A stretch of DNA of 39,349 nt from an uncultured Treponema sp. (GTDB taxonomy: Bacteria > Spirochaetota > Spirochaetia > Treponematales > Treponemataceae). The translations under genes were made by a program, and so were the position numbers. Below, piece by piece: positions 31,143 through 39,349 of the stretch; the stretch's first letter is position 1; every line of letters starts with the position of its first letter. The DNA lies in assembly GCA_947176045.1 (NCBI GenBank), contig CAMWPF010000001.1, positions 1 through 39,349 on the forward strand, written 5' to 3'. The notes below the pieces were generated by a model. That model searched no databases, was not told the origin of the DNA, and worked only from the letters and a program-made list of their open reading frames with translations.

Positions 31143-32253
31143 TTTCTGCTCCAATGGCCAGCACCAAACCGGCCTTATTTTCAATTCCTGAAGATTTTAT
31201 AAATACGGTATCCTTTACGCCGATAGTAAATCCAAGCTTCACTTTTTCCATGACAGCGAACGGAATGTTCGCGTTGACCGAACCGCCGAACGCCGACTTC
31301 AAATCGGAGTAGGCAAGATGCCCCAGATAATAATCGACATTGCCGAACAGCACCGCCGGCCCCACCTTGACATGGTTGAATCCGATTCCGAACACCGGCG
31401 TGCAGACCGTTCCGTGGAGCGCCGTATCTTTCTCATCGTTCGCCATCGTATCTGTCATTATGAAGCTTGCAAATCCGGCGCGCAGAAAAAGCTTCCGGCT
31501 GAAATTCGTAAACCCGATTTTCGGAACGATGGAAACGGAGCCGAGCATCGTGTCGTCCCCGTTGTAGAACGGCAAGATAACCGCCTCGCCGCCCACGTCG
31601 AATCCGACCATCAGCTTGTCGAACACATATTCATACGTAAAGTCGCCGGAAATGCCGTACCTGAACGAATTGTAGCCTGAACCCGAGTCTGAAACGAACA
31701 CTCCGTTGAACATTCCGAAGCGGAACATCCATGACCAGGCAGAATATTTCAAGTTCTTATCCTGCACATACACCGAATCGCCGGATGTCGTCGTTACCGA
31801 ATCGAAATTCCGATTGACGACGCCGCGCTTCCTTTCCTTTTCCGCCTCAAAGCGCGCAAGCTCCGCAAGCCGCCGTTCCTCCAGCTCTCGCTCCTGCTCG
31901 CGCTGCTTTTCCAGCGCGGACGCAATCGTCGAATACATTTCAACGGCTTCCGCATTGTCAAGGTTGTTGTCAATGACGACGAGGTTCGCGTCCATCGCAA
32001 ACTGATAGTCTTCTGAAATCAGCAGGCGGCGAATTTTCTTCATCGTATAGTTTTCAATCAAATAATAATCATCGTTGAGCATATTTCCTGCAAGAATCGA
32101 ATTCAATTCAGAATCCGACTTATGCACGAACGCAATGTCAATCTGCTTGTACAACGTTCCGATGTACGCGTCCACTGCAAAGGCAGGCGCGCAAGCCGAA
32201 ACCAGCACAAGCAGAAAAACGAACGCCTTTACCATGACACCATGTCTTGCCAT
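31129..32253 (-). CDS. Outer-membrane beta-barrel protein with helical coiled-coil neck
   Basis: 374 residues from the ATG at 32253, with AGGTAGG upstream; another ATG at 32235 directly opens the signal sequence and is an alternative. The signal is VKAFVFLLVLVSACAPAFA. Cleavage after AFA is likely, but LVSAC could also serve as a loose spirochaetal lipobox. Residues about 30-150 are helical, ending in a highly charged coiled coil (EKQREQERELEERRLAELAR, then FEAEKERKR). From about 170 to the end the pattern is barrel-like: WSWMFRFGMFNGVFVSDSG, FRYGISGDFTYEYVFDKLMVGFDVGGEA, SVSIVPKIGFTNFSRKLFLRAGFA and KVKLGFTIGVKDTVFI. It follows the Ig-repeat protein gene by 12 bases and overlaps the next gene by 14. 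Confidence 0.78.
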   Translation of the reverse strand: MARHGVMVKAFVFLLVLVSACAPAFAVDAYIGTLYKQIDIAFVHKSDSELNSILAGNMLNDDYYLIENYTMKKIRRLLISEDYQFAMDANLVVIDNNLDNAEAVEMYSTIASALEKQREQERELEERRLAELARFEAEKERKRGVVNRNFDSVTTTSGDSVYVQDKNLKYSAWSWMFRFGMFNGVFVSDSGSGYNSFRYGISGDFTYEYVFDKLMVGFDVGGEAVILPFYNGDDTMLGSVSIVPKIGFTNFSRKLFLRAGFASFIMTDTMANDEKDTALHGTVCTPVFGIGFNHVKVGPAVLFGNVDYYLGHLAYSDLKSAFGGSVNANIPFAVMEKVKLGFTIGVKDTVFIKSSGIENKAGLVLAIGAENVAK

Positions 32254-32265
32254 CAAACTACCTAC

Positions 32266-35200
32266 CTAGAATACATTGACGCGGATGCCTTCGGAAATCT
32301 GCGGAATGAGATTCTTGATGGCATCCGAATTTCCGCCGGAAACGTCCGTCGGAATGAACCACAACGAGAATTCGGTATACAGCGCGAATGTGCTGAAGCA
32401 TTTGTTCTTCGGGAACGAAACCCGCGGGAACTCCATCTGGGCAAGCAGCGCGGACAAAATCTGCGGCTTTCCGCTGTTGGTTTCATTGAAGCGGGTGAAG
32501 TTCGCGCCGACAGCGAAATTCATCGTGAGCCATTCCCAGTCCCTGCCGAAGAAGTAGCTGAACGGAATCGTGCCGACGTTCGCAAGAATCTTGATTCCCA
32601 TGACGTTGTCGCCGCCGTAGCGCATATCTGACTTCGCAAAGAAGTTCCGCTGAGCCTGCGTGAACTGCCCCCACTGGAACTGAAGCTTTACGTTGTCGTC
32701 AAAGAACGTAAGTCCGATTCCAATGTCGAACAACGTCGCGCCCCAGAAATTCCAATCGAGGTACAATCCTTGAATGAACGACGGAACTTGGTACGAAGCC
32801 TTGTCGCCCTTGCGCAGCGTCAGCTCCACATCCTTGAGCGCAATATTGTCGCTGGAAAGTCCCGAGAACAGCATTTCCTGATTGTACCGCCCTCCGACGC
32901 TCGGCGAAATCAGGCGGATGTGCGGAACCGTATTGTCAATCTGAATGATCACCCGGTCGATTGCCGTTTCCCCGTTGCGCATCGTCGCGCGCACAATCAT
33001 AAAATGATATCCTTCCGGCAAATCCAAATTTTCAATCCGGTGCTTCCATTTTTCACCTTTGGAAACCCGCTTGAACGACTTTCCGTTGTCGAAGCTGATT
33101 TCCACCTTCTCCACTTTTTTCTCGTTGACAGCTTCCTTCTGCTCCTTTGTCGCTTCCTTCGTTCTGGAAATGAGCAGCTCGTCCTCGCTCAAAGAATATC
33201 CGGCGTTCCCGCTGATATACGGACGTTCAATCGCAAAATCACCGTAGACGAAATTGTCAACCGTCACCCACGGCCCGACCGTCGAATAGGTCAAAGTCTG
33301 AACGCGGGAACGGATGACGGTGCCGCCTTCCAGCCGCGCGTCCACATAATACTCATGCTCGCCGTCGGCAATGATTTCCGGGGAGGCTGAGAACTTGAAG
33401 TATCCGCTCGCCGTCAGCTGCGTGTCGGCGATAAACCTGCCGTCGATGTACAGCGAAAGCGCCTCTATCGGCTTGTCGGCGGCGGCCTCTCCGTAAATGT
33501 TGAAGATGCCCTGCTTGTGCTCGCCGTTCAGCGGATACAGCAAATCAACCGTGGCAAGCGGCTTGCTCTTGTCAAGCGTGATGTTCCGGCTGGCGTGCGT
33601 CTCGTTGCCGGCCTTGTCGCGCGCAGTCACTTCGATATTGTAGACGCCGTTTTCCAATCCCGACATATCCACAACTTCGGAAATAACCCTTCCCAAATCG
33701 AAATCAACCCGCGACAGCCGCTTGTTCACAGACTTGCTTTCCAAACTGGAAATTTTGACGAACATTTCCGTAATTCCAATATTGTCGAATGCAAATCCGC
33801 TGAAGAACAACGGGCCTGTCGTCGTGGAATCGTCAAGCGGCAGCTCCAGCGTCATGTCAGGATTCGTATTGTCAATGTTGATGAGGCTGGAATACAGCGC
33901 CTCGATGCCGTACTTGTCGAAAATCTTGAAGAAGATGACATGCGTTCCGTCTGGAATCGCCTTGGTATCGAACGTGTACGTCCAGTCTTCCGCTCCAACC
34001 GTATCGTTGTAGGAATTTCCGCAGTCCAAGGAAATCATAACTTTGTCGATGCCGTTCAAATCGGAGGAAATTCCTTTGATTGTTACTTCGCCTTTGACAG
34101 TCGTGTCTATCGACGGGAAGACGACCGCGCCCTTCGGCTCTTCCGTAGATACGCGGAATTTCCGCTCGGAAACCGGCCCTTGAACGCCGTTGATGTCGAC
34201 CGAATACATATAAATCGTATGCTCGTTGTCCGTCATCGTAGAGAACGGCACGTCGATGGCAAAGCTCGTTCCCATTTCCGGCAGTTCGATATACGCGCCA
34301 CGGTCAATCCGATAATATATCGTAGACGGTCCGTCGTCATCATACACAACGCCGGAAATCGTGAAATCCCGCGTGATGACTTCATCGTCCTGAGGAAGAT
34401 GGATTTCTGTAATCGGCAGATCCGATTCACTGTCAATCAGGAACTGCCACGATTCCAGCACCGTCTTGTTTCCCGCGCTGTCTGAAAATTCAAACGACAT
34501 ACTGTCGTCAATCGGCATATCCTTTGTACCGACATGCGTTATGACAAATGAATCTTCCGTCTCAAGCTGCCCGCGCTTTGACGCGGCTTTTGTTCCCGGC
34601 GGTCCGACATAATATACACCCGCAACATTGCCTTCATCCAGAACGCGGAACGCAATCATATTGTCGCCGTTCACAACGGCATCATCCTCCGGCATGATGA
34701 CCTGCACTTCAGGAGGAACCGAATCTTTCTGCACCGCCGTCCGCGCATACGCAACATTTCCGGCAGTGTCGAAAACGCGGACATCAATCTGTATCAAGCC
34801 GTCTTCTTTCTCAGAAACATTCTCAACTATATTGAACGTTCCTCCGATATTTCCGCGTGTGAACGAAAAATCGAGAGGCTTCCACGTTTCTCCTCCGTCA
34901 AGGGAGTACTCGCCGGACCTTATGCCGGACGGATCTGCGACGGTTCCCGCAAGCCGGAACTGCTTGCGCATCCATTTGCCCAGCGCCGGGGAGGCAATCA
35001 CAACTTCCGGCGCCCCGGAATCGACAATGATGTTGAGCGGCGCGGACGTGTACGCAATTCCATTTGAATCACGGACGCGCAGCGCTACGTCGGGATACGA
35101 ACCTTCGCTTGTCGCCGTAACAACGACGTTGTTTCCGTCAATGCTCGTGGAAAATGCCATTGAAGAAGAAGTCAGCTCGGCGGAAGCGACATCCATCACA

Positions 35201-38200
35201 TTCGCGTAAAAATTAAGCGTGTCGCCGACCGCCATGATGTAGCTGGACGCATCTTCATTAAAGAATACGTCGTCGCCTTCCTGAAAATAAATTGCGCGGC
35301 TGTCATCTATCCGGGCATCGGAAGGACGCACAACGGAAACAAAGCCGACCAATTCCATCGTCTGCTTGCCCGCCTTTATCGTCAGCGCGACTTTTGTCAT
35401 TCTGGCAGGAATTCCCGAAAGCGGAATTTCCGCTATATACCGTGTGGAGCCGTCAGCCGGCTTGGCAGGCTTTACGGAACCTCTTTTGATCTCACTTCCG
35501 CCTGGAACGGCTTCGCCAGAAATTTCATACGACACTGAAGAAACGGAAACGTCCGAATCGATATGGGCGACAATCTTTCCAGCGCCGTCCGCAGGAATCA
35601 CAATCGGCATGCCGCTCATATACCGCGCGTCGTTCACCATCGCAAAATGCGCGTCCAGCTTCGGAATAACTTCATTGACCAGCTTGTATTTTGAAGTGTA
35701 CAGCCGCTCCTTGCCGTTGAGGCGCACCGATGTTTCCGCCATCACATTGTTGTTGCCGTCGGAAAGCGTCTTGCGCTCGATTGTTCCGAACGGACCGGTC
35801 GCATTCCCTTGATACGCAACCGCATAATACACGTTTTCGCCAACCGCCCATGCAAACAGCGGAGCGTTCGGCAGGATCGGCTTCATCCCCTCGGCGGGAA
35901 CAGGAAGCGCCGGAATGTTCCTCACGCATACCGCCGCCGCGCCTTTGTTTCCGCCGGCACTTTCCGCAACGACTTCTACAATGTACACGCCGTATCCCAT
36001 CTTGTACGCATCAACAGGAATGCTGAATTCTCTGACCGCGCCAAGCTCCACAAACGACGACTCCGCCACCGGCGCCAACGCAGTCAAAACGCCGTCCGTC
36101 ATTTCCGCCCGCGCTGAAAAAATACGGTACCGCACCGAGGCAATTCCAGACTGGCAGTCCGCCGTGCCGCGAACCTCCACCGTGCCAATCTCGCCGTCTA
36201 TGACGGAACCAACGGCCTTCGCCTCCATATACACAGCCGGCACAATGGTGTCGTTCTTGAACGTTACCGGCCGGGAATCAAACCGCAGCCCTTGATCCGT
36301 TGTAACGCGGACGACGACCGGCTGGGAAATTCCGACTGCATTTCCCGGCACGAGGACGATTTGATTTCCGCGCAGTTCGGCAGAAGCAAACGGCGTGCTT
36401 GGAACAAGCTCGACGCTCGACGCCGTTCCGCCGATAAAATACCCGCTCGCCGGAAATTCAGTGCTGTTTACGATAATTCCATCCGCATTGATGGAACTGT
36501 CCTCAAAAACAACGCGGGGTGTCGTTGAGGAGACGACCGACGTGTTCGTAACATACAGAATTTTCTTGCATTCAACAGAACGGCCGGCGGTGTCCGTCGC
36601 GACAATTACAATCCGGACAACGCCGCGCGCCATATTGTCATCTATCGGAATATCAACCGCAACGGAAGCGGCGCCGCCCGCCTCATAGTCCTTTGAAATC
36701 GTTCCGTCCTTGCAGAAGATGTCATAATGCACCGAACTCAGCCCCAGCGCGCAGGATGCCTTCGTCTGGAACGAATATCCCGCCTCCGGATGAACTTCAA
36801 CGCCGTCAACAAAAGGAATCGCTTCCTTCCCCTTGATGAGGTTCGGAGCGCTGAATTCCGGCGGCGCGCCGCGGGCGGCAAAATGCACAACTGCCGGATT
36901 GCCTTCCACGCCGTTCCTGTCGACTGCGACAACTGAAATCGTATGCTTTCCCGGCGACAGTTCGGAACCATGCGCGACATCCGCAAAAAAGACGCCCAGC
37001 GTCTCCTGTTCCTGCCATTCGCCATCATCAAGCTTGAACTTGATTGAAGCCACGCCGTCGTCATCCGTCGCGATGCCGCGAACGAACAGCGTGTCCTCCG
37101 TTTCCACAAACGTTTCTTCGGTAGGCTCGGAAACCACCACCGTCGGCAAGTCGTCCGCCTGGTTCATCAAAATCGCCTGCGATTGGGAGACAACGTTGCC
37201 CGACAAATCTTCCGCAGTGATCGTAAATTTCCGTGAAGAATCTTTGGAGCCGATTGTGTCGAACACAATCCCCCAATATGGATTCCCCGGAACAAGCTCG
37301 AAGTCGCCGGACTCCTTTCCGAATTTCCATGAAACCCGCTTTATTCCGACCGTATCTTTTGCCAATCCAAAGACGGCGACCTTTCCATTCTGCACATCGT
37401 CTTCTGCGGGAAAGAGGATTTTGACTTCCGGGCTTGTATTGTCTACGAAATAAAGGAAGGAATAAATGCCGACGGAACCTGTAACGTCCGTCGCCTTGAA
37501 CCACAGCACCTGCGGGCCGTCCTCAAATTTCTTTGTGTCCACCGTAACAGTAAAATTCTTGGAATAGCCGTCCTTCGACTTCAAGAACTTCACGTCGTGC
37601 GTCGTCTCCCAACTGTCGATGGAATAGACAAGGCTGTCGATTCCGTTTCCGTCCGCAACCACGCCGGAAAACTTCACCGTGCCGGACACAAGCGTTCCCA
37701 TTCCATGGCTGTCCACGCCTGTAACTGGAGAACGCCTGTCCAGCTGCCACGTTACCGTCACCGGAATGCTCGCCAGCCCGTTGATGTCATAGCCGGTCGC
37801 CTTGATGGTGTGCGGGCCTTCCGTCAGATCGTTCGTGTCAAGGTAATACGACCAGCCTTCCGTTCCCGACGCGCGGATCGGCTCGCCGCCGTCAAGCACC
37901 AGCTCGACATAGGAAACCGCGTCGTCGTCAACGCACGTTCCAACGATGTTCAAGTTGCCGAAGACGCGCATATTCGGCAGCGGATTCGTGATGCCGCAGA
38001 GCGGCAGGTCGGACTTCGGATCGACATACAGGTTGAAAGGGCCTTCGACAAATTTATTTCCGCCTAAATCAGTTGCAGTAACAAGGATGTTGTATTTTCC
38101 AGATTTTTTGCCCGTCAGATCAAAGGATTCCTGCCAGCTTTCCAAATTATCTACATTTTTACTTTCAATATCTTTCGCACCATGCGCAAACGCAGCAGAA

Positions 38201-38253
38201 CTGACGGCAAGACACGCGGCCGCCAACGCAAACAACTTTTTCAGACACTCCAT
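32266..38253 (-). CDS. Giant Ig-like repeat surface protein with C-terminal beta-barrel
   Basis: About 1995 residues. The start is the ATG at 38253, giving MECLKKLFALAAACLAVSSAAFA as signal peptide; AAGGAG is spaced better for a GTG at 38259, so two extra residues are possible. The body is a tandem array of Ig/cadherin-like beta-sandwich modules of about 85-110 residues. Recurring elements are an opening PxVxIxxPxxDxxV, a middle DDDGVASIKFKLDDGEWQ or DPSGIRSGEYSLDGGETW, and a closing EGPHTIKATGYDINGLAS or ENGVYNIEVTARDKAGN. Roughly the last 175 residues switch to barrel-type strands (LYLDWNFWGATLFDIGIGLTFF, FSTFALYTEFSLWFIP) and end in Phe (GIRVNVF). A charged segment near 1690 (TKEATKEQKEAVNEKKVEKV) precedes the last modules. 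It is probably anchored in the outer membrane with a long stalk. It is the first gene of the envelope block. An adhesin or scaffold role is inference. Confidence 0.82.
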   Translation of the reverse strand: MECLKKLFALAAACLAVSSAAFAHGAKDIESKNVDNLESWQESFDLTGKKSGKYNILVTATDLGGNKFVEGPFNLYVDPKSDLPLCGITNPLPNMRVFGNLNIVGTCVDDDAVSYVELVLDGGEPIRASGTEGWSYYLDTNDLTEGPHTIKATGYDINGLASIPVTVTWQLDRRSPVTGVDSHGMGTLVSGTVKFSGVVADGNGIDSLVYSIDSWETTHDVKFLKSKDGYSKNFTVTVDTKKFEDGPQVLWFKATDVTGSVGIYSFLYFVDNTSPEVKILFPAEDDVQNGKVAVFGLAKDTVGIKRVSWKFGKESGDFELVPGNPYWGIVFDTIGSKDSSRKFTITAEDLSGNVVSQSQAILMNQADDLPTVVVSEPTEETFVETEDTLFVRGIATDDDGVASIKFKLDDGEWQEQETLGVFFADVAHGSELSPGKHTISVVAVDRNGVEGNPAVVHFAARGAPPEFSAPNLIKGKEAIPFVDGVEVHPEAGYSFQTKASCALGLSSVHYDIFCKDGTISKDYEAGGAASVAVDIPIDDNMARGVVRIVIVATDTAGRSVECKKILYVTNTSVVSSTTPRVVFEDSSINADGIIVNSTEFPASGYFIGGTASSVELVPSTPFASAELRGNQIVLVPGNAVGISQPVVVRVTTDQGLRFDSRPVTFKNDTIVPAVYMEAKAVGSVIDGEIGTVEVRGTADCQSGIASVRYRIFSARAEMTDGVLTALAPVAESSFVELGAVREFSIPVDAYKMGYGVYIVEVVAESAGGNKGAAAVCVRNIPALPVPAEGMKPILPNAPLFAWAVGENVYYAVAYQGNATGPFGTIERKTLSDGNNNVMAETSVRLNGKERLYTSKYKLVNEVIPKLDAHFAMVNDARYMSGMPIVIPADGAGKIVAHIDSDVSVSSVSYEISGEAVPGGSEIKRGSVKPAKPADGSTRYIAEIPLSGIPARMTKVALTIKAGKQTMELVGFVSVVRPSDARIDDSRAIYFQEGDDVFFNEDASSYIMAVGDTLNFYANVMDVASAELTSSSMAFSTSIDGNNVVVTATSEGSYPDVALRVRDSNGIAYTSAPLNIIVDSGAPEVVIASPALGKWMRKQFRLAGTVADPSGIRSGEYSLDGGETWKPLDFSFTRGNIGGTFNIVENVSEKEDGLIQIDVRVFDTAGNVAYARTAVQKDSVPPEVQVIMPEDDAVVNGDNMIAFRVLDEGNVAGVYYVGPPGTKAASKRGQLETEDSFVITHVGTKDMPIDDSMSFEFSDSAGNKTVLESWQFLIDSESDLPITEIHLPQDDEVITRDFTISGVVYDDDGPSTIYYRIDRGAYIELPEMGTSFAIDVPFSTMTDNEHTIYMYSVDINGVQGPVSERKFRVSTEEPKGAVVFPSIDTTVKGEVTIKGISSDLNGIDKVMISLDCGNSYNDTVGAEDWTYTFDTKAIPDGTHVIFFKIFDKYGIEALYSSLINIDNTNPDMTLELPLDDSTTTGPLFFSGFAFDNIGITEMFVKISSLESKSVNKRLSRVDFDLGRVISEVVDMSGLENGVYNIEVTARDKAGNETHASRNITLDKSKPLATVDLLYPLNGEHKQGIFNIYGEAAADKPIEALSLYIDGRFIADTQLTASGYFKFSASPEIIADGEHEYYVDARLEGGTVIRSRVQTLTYSTVGPWVTVDNFVYGDFAIERPYISGNAGYSLSEDELLISRTKEATKEQKEAVNEKKVEKVEISFDNGKSFKRVSKGEKWKHRIENLDLPEGYHFMIVRATMRNGETAIDRVIIQIDNTVPHIRLISPSVGGRYNQEMLFSGLSSDNIALKDVELTLRKGDKASYQVPSFIQGLYLDWNFWGATLFDIGIGLTFFDDNVKLQFQWGQFTQAQRNFFAKSDMRYGGDNVMGIKILANVGTIPFSYFFGRDWEWLTMNFAVGANFTRFNETNSGKPQILSALLAQMEFPRVSFPKNKCFSTFALYTEFSLWFIPTDVSGGNSDAIKNLIPQISEGIRVNVF

Positions 38254-38451
38254 AGACACACCATCTCCTTCAGTTAACTTCAAAAATATTTTACGCCCAA
38301 AACAAAAATCTGGCAAATTTCTAGTATATTTTACGGCACAAATATTTTATAACTTGAATTTCACGCCCGACCGGCGCACAATACATGATAAGGTACGTTC
38401 CGCCCGAAAATGCGGCAACGCGGCGCGGCAATACAATTACGGAGGTTTTTA
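38254..38451. promoter_or_regulatory. Divergent promoter region of the Ig-repeat gene and the sirtuin gene
   Basis: This AT-rich 198-base gap must drive both directions. On the minus strand TATACT at 38328-38323 is a fair -10 box for the envelope block, without a clear -35. On the plus strand TTGAAT (38354-38359) with CAATAC (38379-38384) is a weak candidate for the sirtuin gene. GGAGG lies 8 bases before the sirtuin ATG. Confidence 0.4.
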
Positions 38452-39234
38452 ATGGACGGCGCAGAAGATGACGGAAGAATCAAGGCGGACGGCGGACTGC
38501 CGGAACAGACAGCGGCGCTGCAAGCGCTGTACGACGCAGGCGGCAGCATCGTATTTTTCGGCGGCGCGGGCGTCTCCACGGAAAGCGGCATCCCGGACTT
38601 CCGAAGCAAGGACGGACTGTACAACCAAAAGTGGAAGTTTCCGCCGGAAGTCATCCTCAGCCGCAGCTTCTTCAACGTAGCTCCCGCAGAATTCTACCGC
38701 TTCTACCGCGAAAAGCTCATCGTGCGCGGAGTCAAGCCGAACGCCGCGCACATCGCGCTGGAGCGCATGGAAGCAGCCGGAACGCTGTCCGCCGTCGTGA
38801 CGCAGAACATCGACGGACTGCACCAAGCCGCGGGCAGCAAGACCGTCTACGAACTGCATGGAAGCACGCTCCGCAACTTCTGCATGGAATGCGGCGCCCG
38901 CTACAGCATCAACTTCATCGCAAAAAGCGCCGGCGCACCGAACGGCATCCCCATCTGCAAAAAATGCGGCGGAATCGTCAAGCCGGACGTCGTCTTGTAC
39001 GAAGAAAGCCTCGACGGCGCGTGCATGGACGGCGCAATCCGGGCAATCTCCCGCGCAGATATGCTGATTATCGGCGGAACCTCGCTGACCGTCTATCCTG
39101 CGGCCGGACTTATAGACTATTTCCGCGGCGACCGGCTCGTCCTCATCAACAAGACCGCCACCCCGACCGACAGCCGCGCGACGCTCGCAATCCACGACAG
39201 CATCGGCGCAGTCCTCGGCGCGCTGACCATCTGA
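38452..39234 (+). CDS. NAD-dependent protein deacylase (sirtuin, Sir2 family)
   Basis: 260 residues. ATG at 38452 has GGAGG upstream; an earlier in-frame start lacks one. Sirtuin motifs are GAGVSTESGIPDFRSKDGLYN from residue 38, TQNIDGLHQAAG, the catalytic His at 136 in ELHGST, and four zinc Cys at 144, 147, 169 and 172 (CMEC and CKKC). GGIVKPDVVLYEESLD, IIGGTSLTVYPAAGLIDYF and INKTATPTD complete the Rossmann fold. Sirtuins remove acetyl or longer acyl groups from lysines using NAD+. The Tyr/Arg pair that marks desuccinylases (YxxR) is not obvious in the acyl pocket, so deacetylase activity is more likely, with modest certainty. The gene is transcribed away from the envelope block. Confidence 0.95.
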   Translation: MDGAEDDGRIKADGGLPEQTAALQALYDAGGSIVFFGGAGVSTESGIPDFRSKDGLYNQKWKFPPEVILSRSFFNVAPAEFYRFYREKLIVRGVKPNAAHIALERMEAAGTLSAVVTQNIDGLHQAAGSKTVYELHGSTLRNFCMECGARYSINFIAKSAGAPNGIPICKKCGGIVKPDVVLYEESLDGACMDGAIRAISRADMLIIGGTSLTVYPAAGLIDYFRGDRLVLINKTATPTDSRATLAIHDSIGAVLGALTI

Positions 39235-39280
39235 CACCGTTCTGACACGAAAGAAATGTATTTTTTCCGCCTTCCAATCA

Positions 39281-39349
39281 GGGCGTTCCGGCATCGTGCT
39301 GGCGCACGCTGCCGTCGGGTGCTTGCCTTTACTCCTCGGCCGCTGCGCG
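39281..39349. repeat. Stem-loop element of repeat type, cut by the window end
   Basis: GGGCGTTC leads into a hairpin of two 5-bp stems separated by one T-C mismatch (39289-39299 with 39304-39314, 4-base loop), followed by TCGGGTGCTTGCC and a GC-rich tail running out of the window. The layout resembles dispersed palindromic elements in intergenic regions of several GC-rich bacteria. It has no coding signal. Only one copy is in view, so repetition is inference. Confidence 0.35.

Noticed and set aside
1..39349. CRISPR array, IS element, prophage, tRNA or rRNA gene
   Set aside because: No regularly spaced direct repeats, transposase or integrase motifs, or tRNA/rRNA signatures were seen on either strand.

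Overview
The window looks like chromosomal DNA of a GC-rich, diderm, Treponema-like spirochaete. The support is the combination of signal-peptide-bearing outer-membrane beta-barrel proteins, an AT-rich sigma70-type promoter style inside a GC-rich genome, a pyruvate phosphate dikinase, a PutP-type Na+/solute symporter, and the spread of HD-GYP proteins. The genus is an inference; no rRNA gene or other taxonomic marker lies in the window. No phage, insertion sequence, CRISPR array, tRNA or rRNA was found. Only two short repeat-like elements are seen, at about 2728-2934 and at the right edge.

Layout. 1-1071: 3' part of a MATE efflux gene. 1362-2534 (-): outer-membrane beta-barrel gene with a strong promoter and terminator. 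2971-6822 (+): FMN riboswitch followed by ribD-ribE-ribBA-ribH, a full set of structural genes from GTP to riboflavin apart from the unidentified phosphatase step. 6884-10799 (-): UPF0210 gene, GNAT gene and putP, closely packed. 10949-14660 (+): ppk1 and an OLD-family ATPase/TOPRIM nuclease gene. 14671-16034 (-): SpoU-type methyltransferase and YfcE-type phosphoesterase, overlapping. 16165-18867 (-): ppdK. 19058-21944 (+): dnaX-ybaB-recR, a classical replication/repair cluster. 21967-25667 (-): an HD-GYP/GNAT fusion overlapping a DUF763 gene. 25819-26247 (+): Rrf2/IscR-like regulator. 26299-38253 (-): a 12-kb five-gene block of envelope proteins. 38452-39234 (+): sirtuin.

The block at 26299-38253 is the most likely undescribed system. 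In transcription order it holds a 2000-residue Ig-like repeat protein ending in a predicted beta-barrel, a second beta-barrel protein with a coiled-coil neck, a membrane-anchored receptor with a periplasmic coiled coil and a degenerate HD-GYP domain, a SlyX-like coiled-coil protein, and a predicted outer-membrane HExxH metallopeptidase with a beta-barrel tail. Gene spacing runs from a 14-base overlap to 30 bases, so joint transcription is likely. A plausible reading is a surface structure with its own protease and a trans-envelope signalling protein; the function is inference.

Two other gene pairs deserve attention: ppk1 with an OLD nuclease, and the soluble HD-GYP/GNAT fusion translationally coupled to DUF763.
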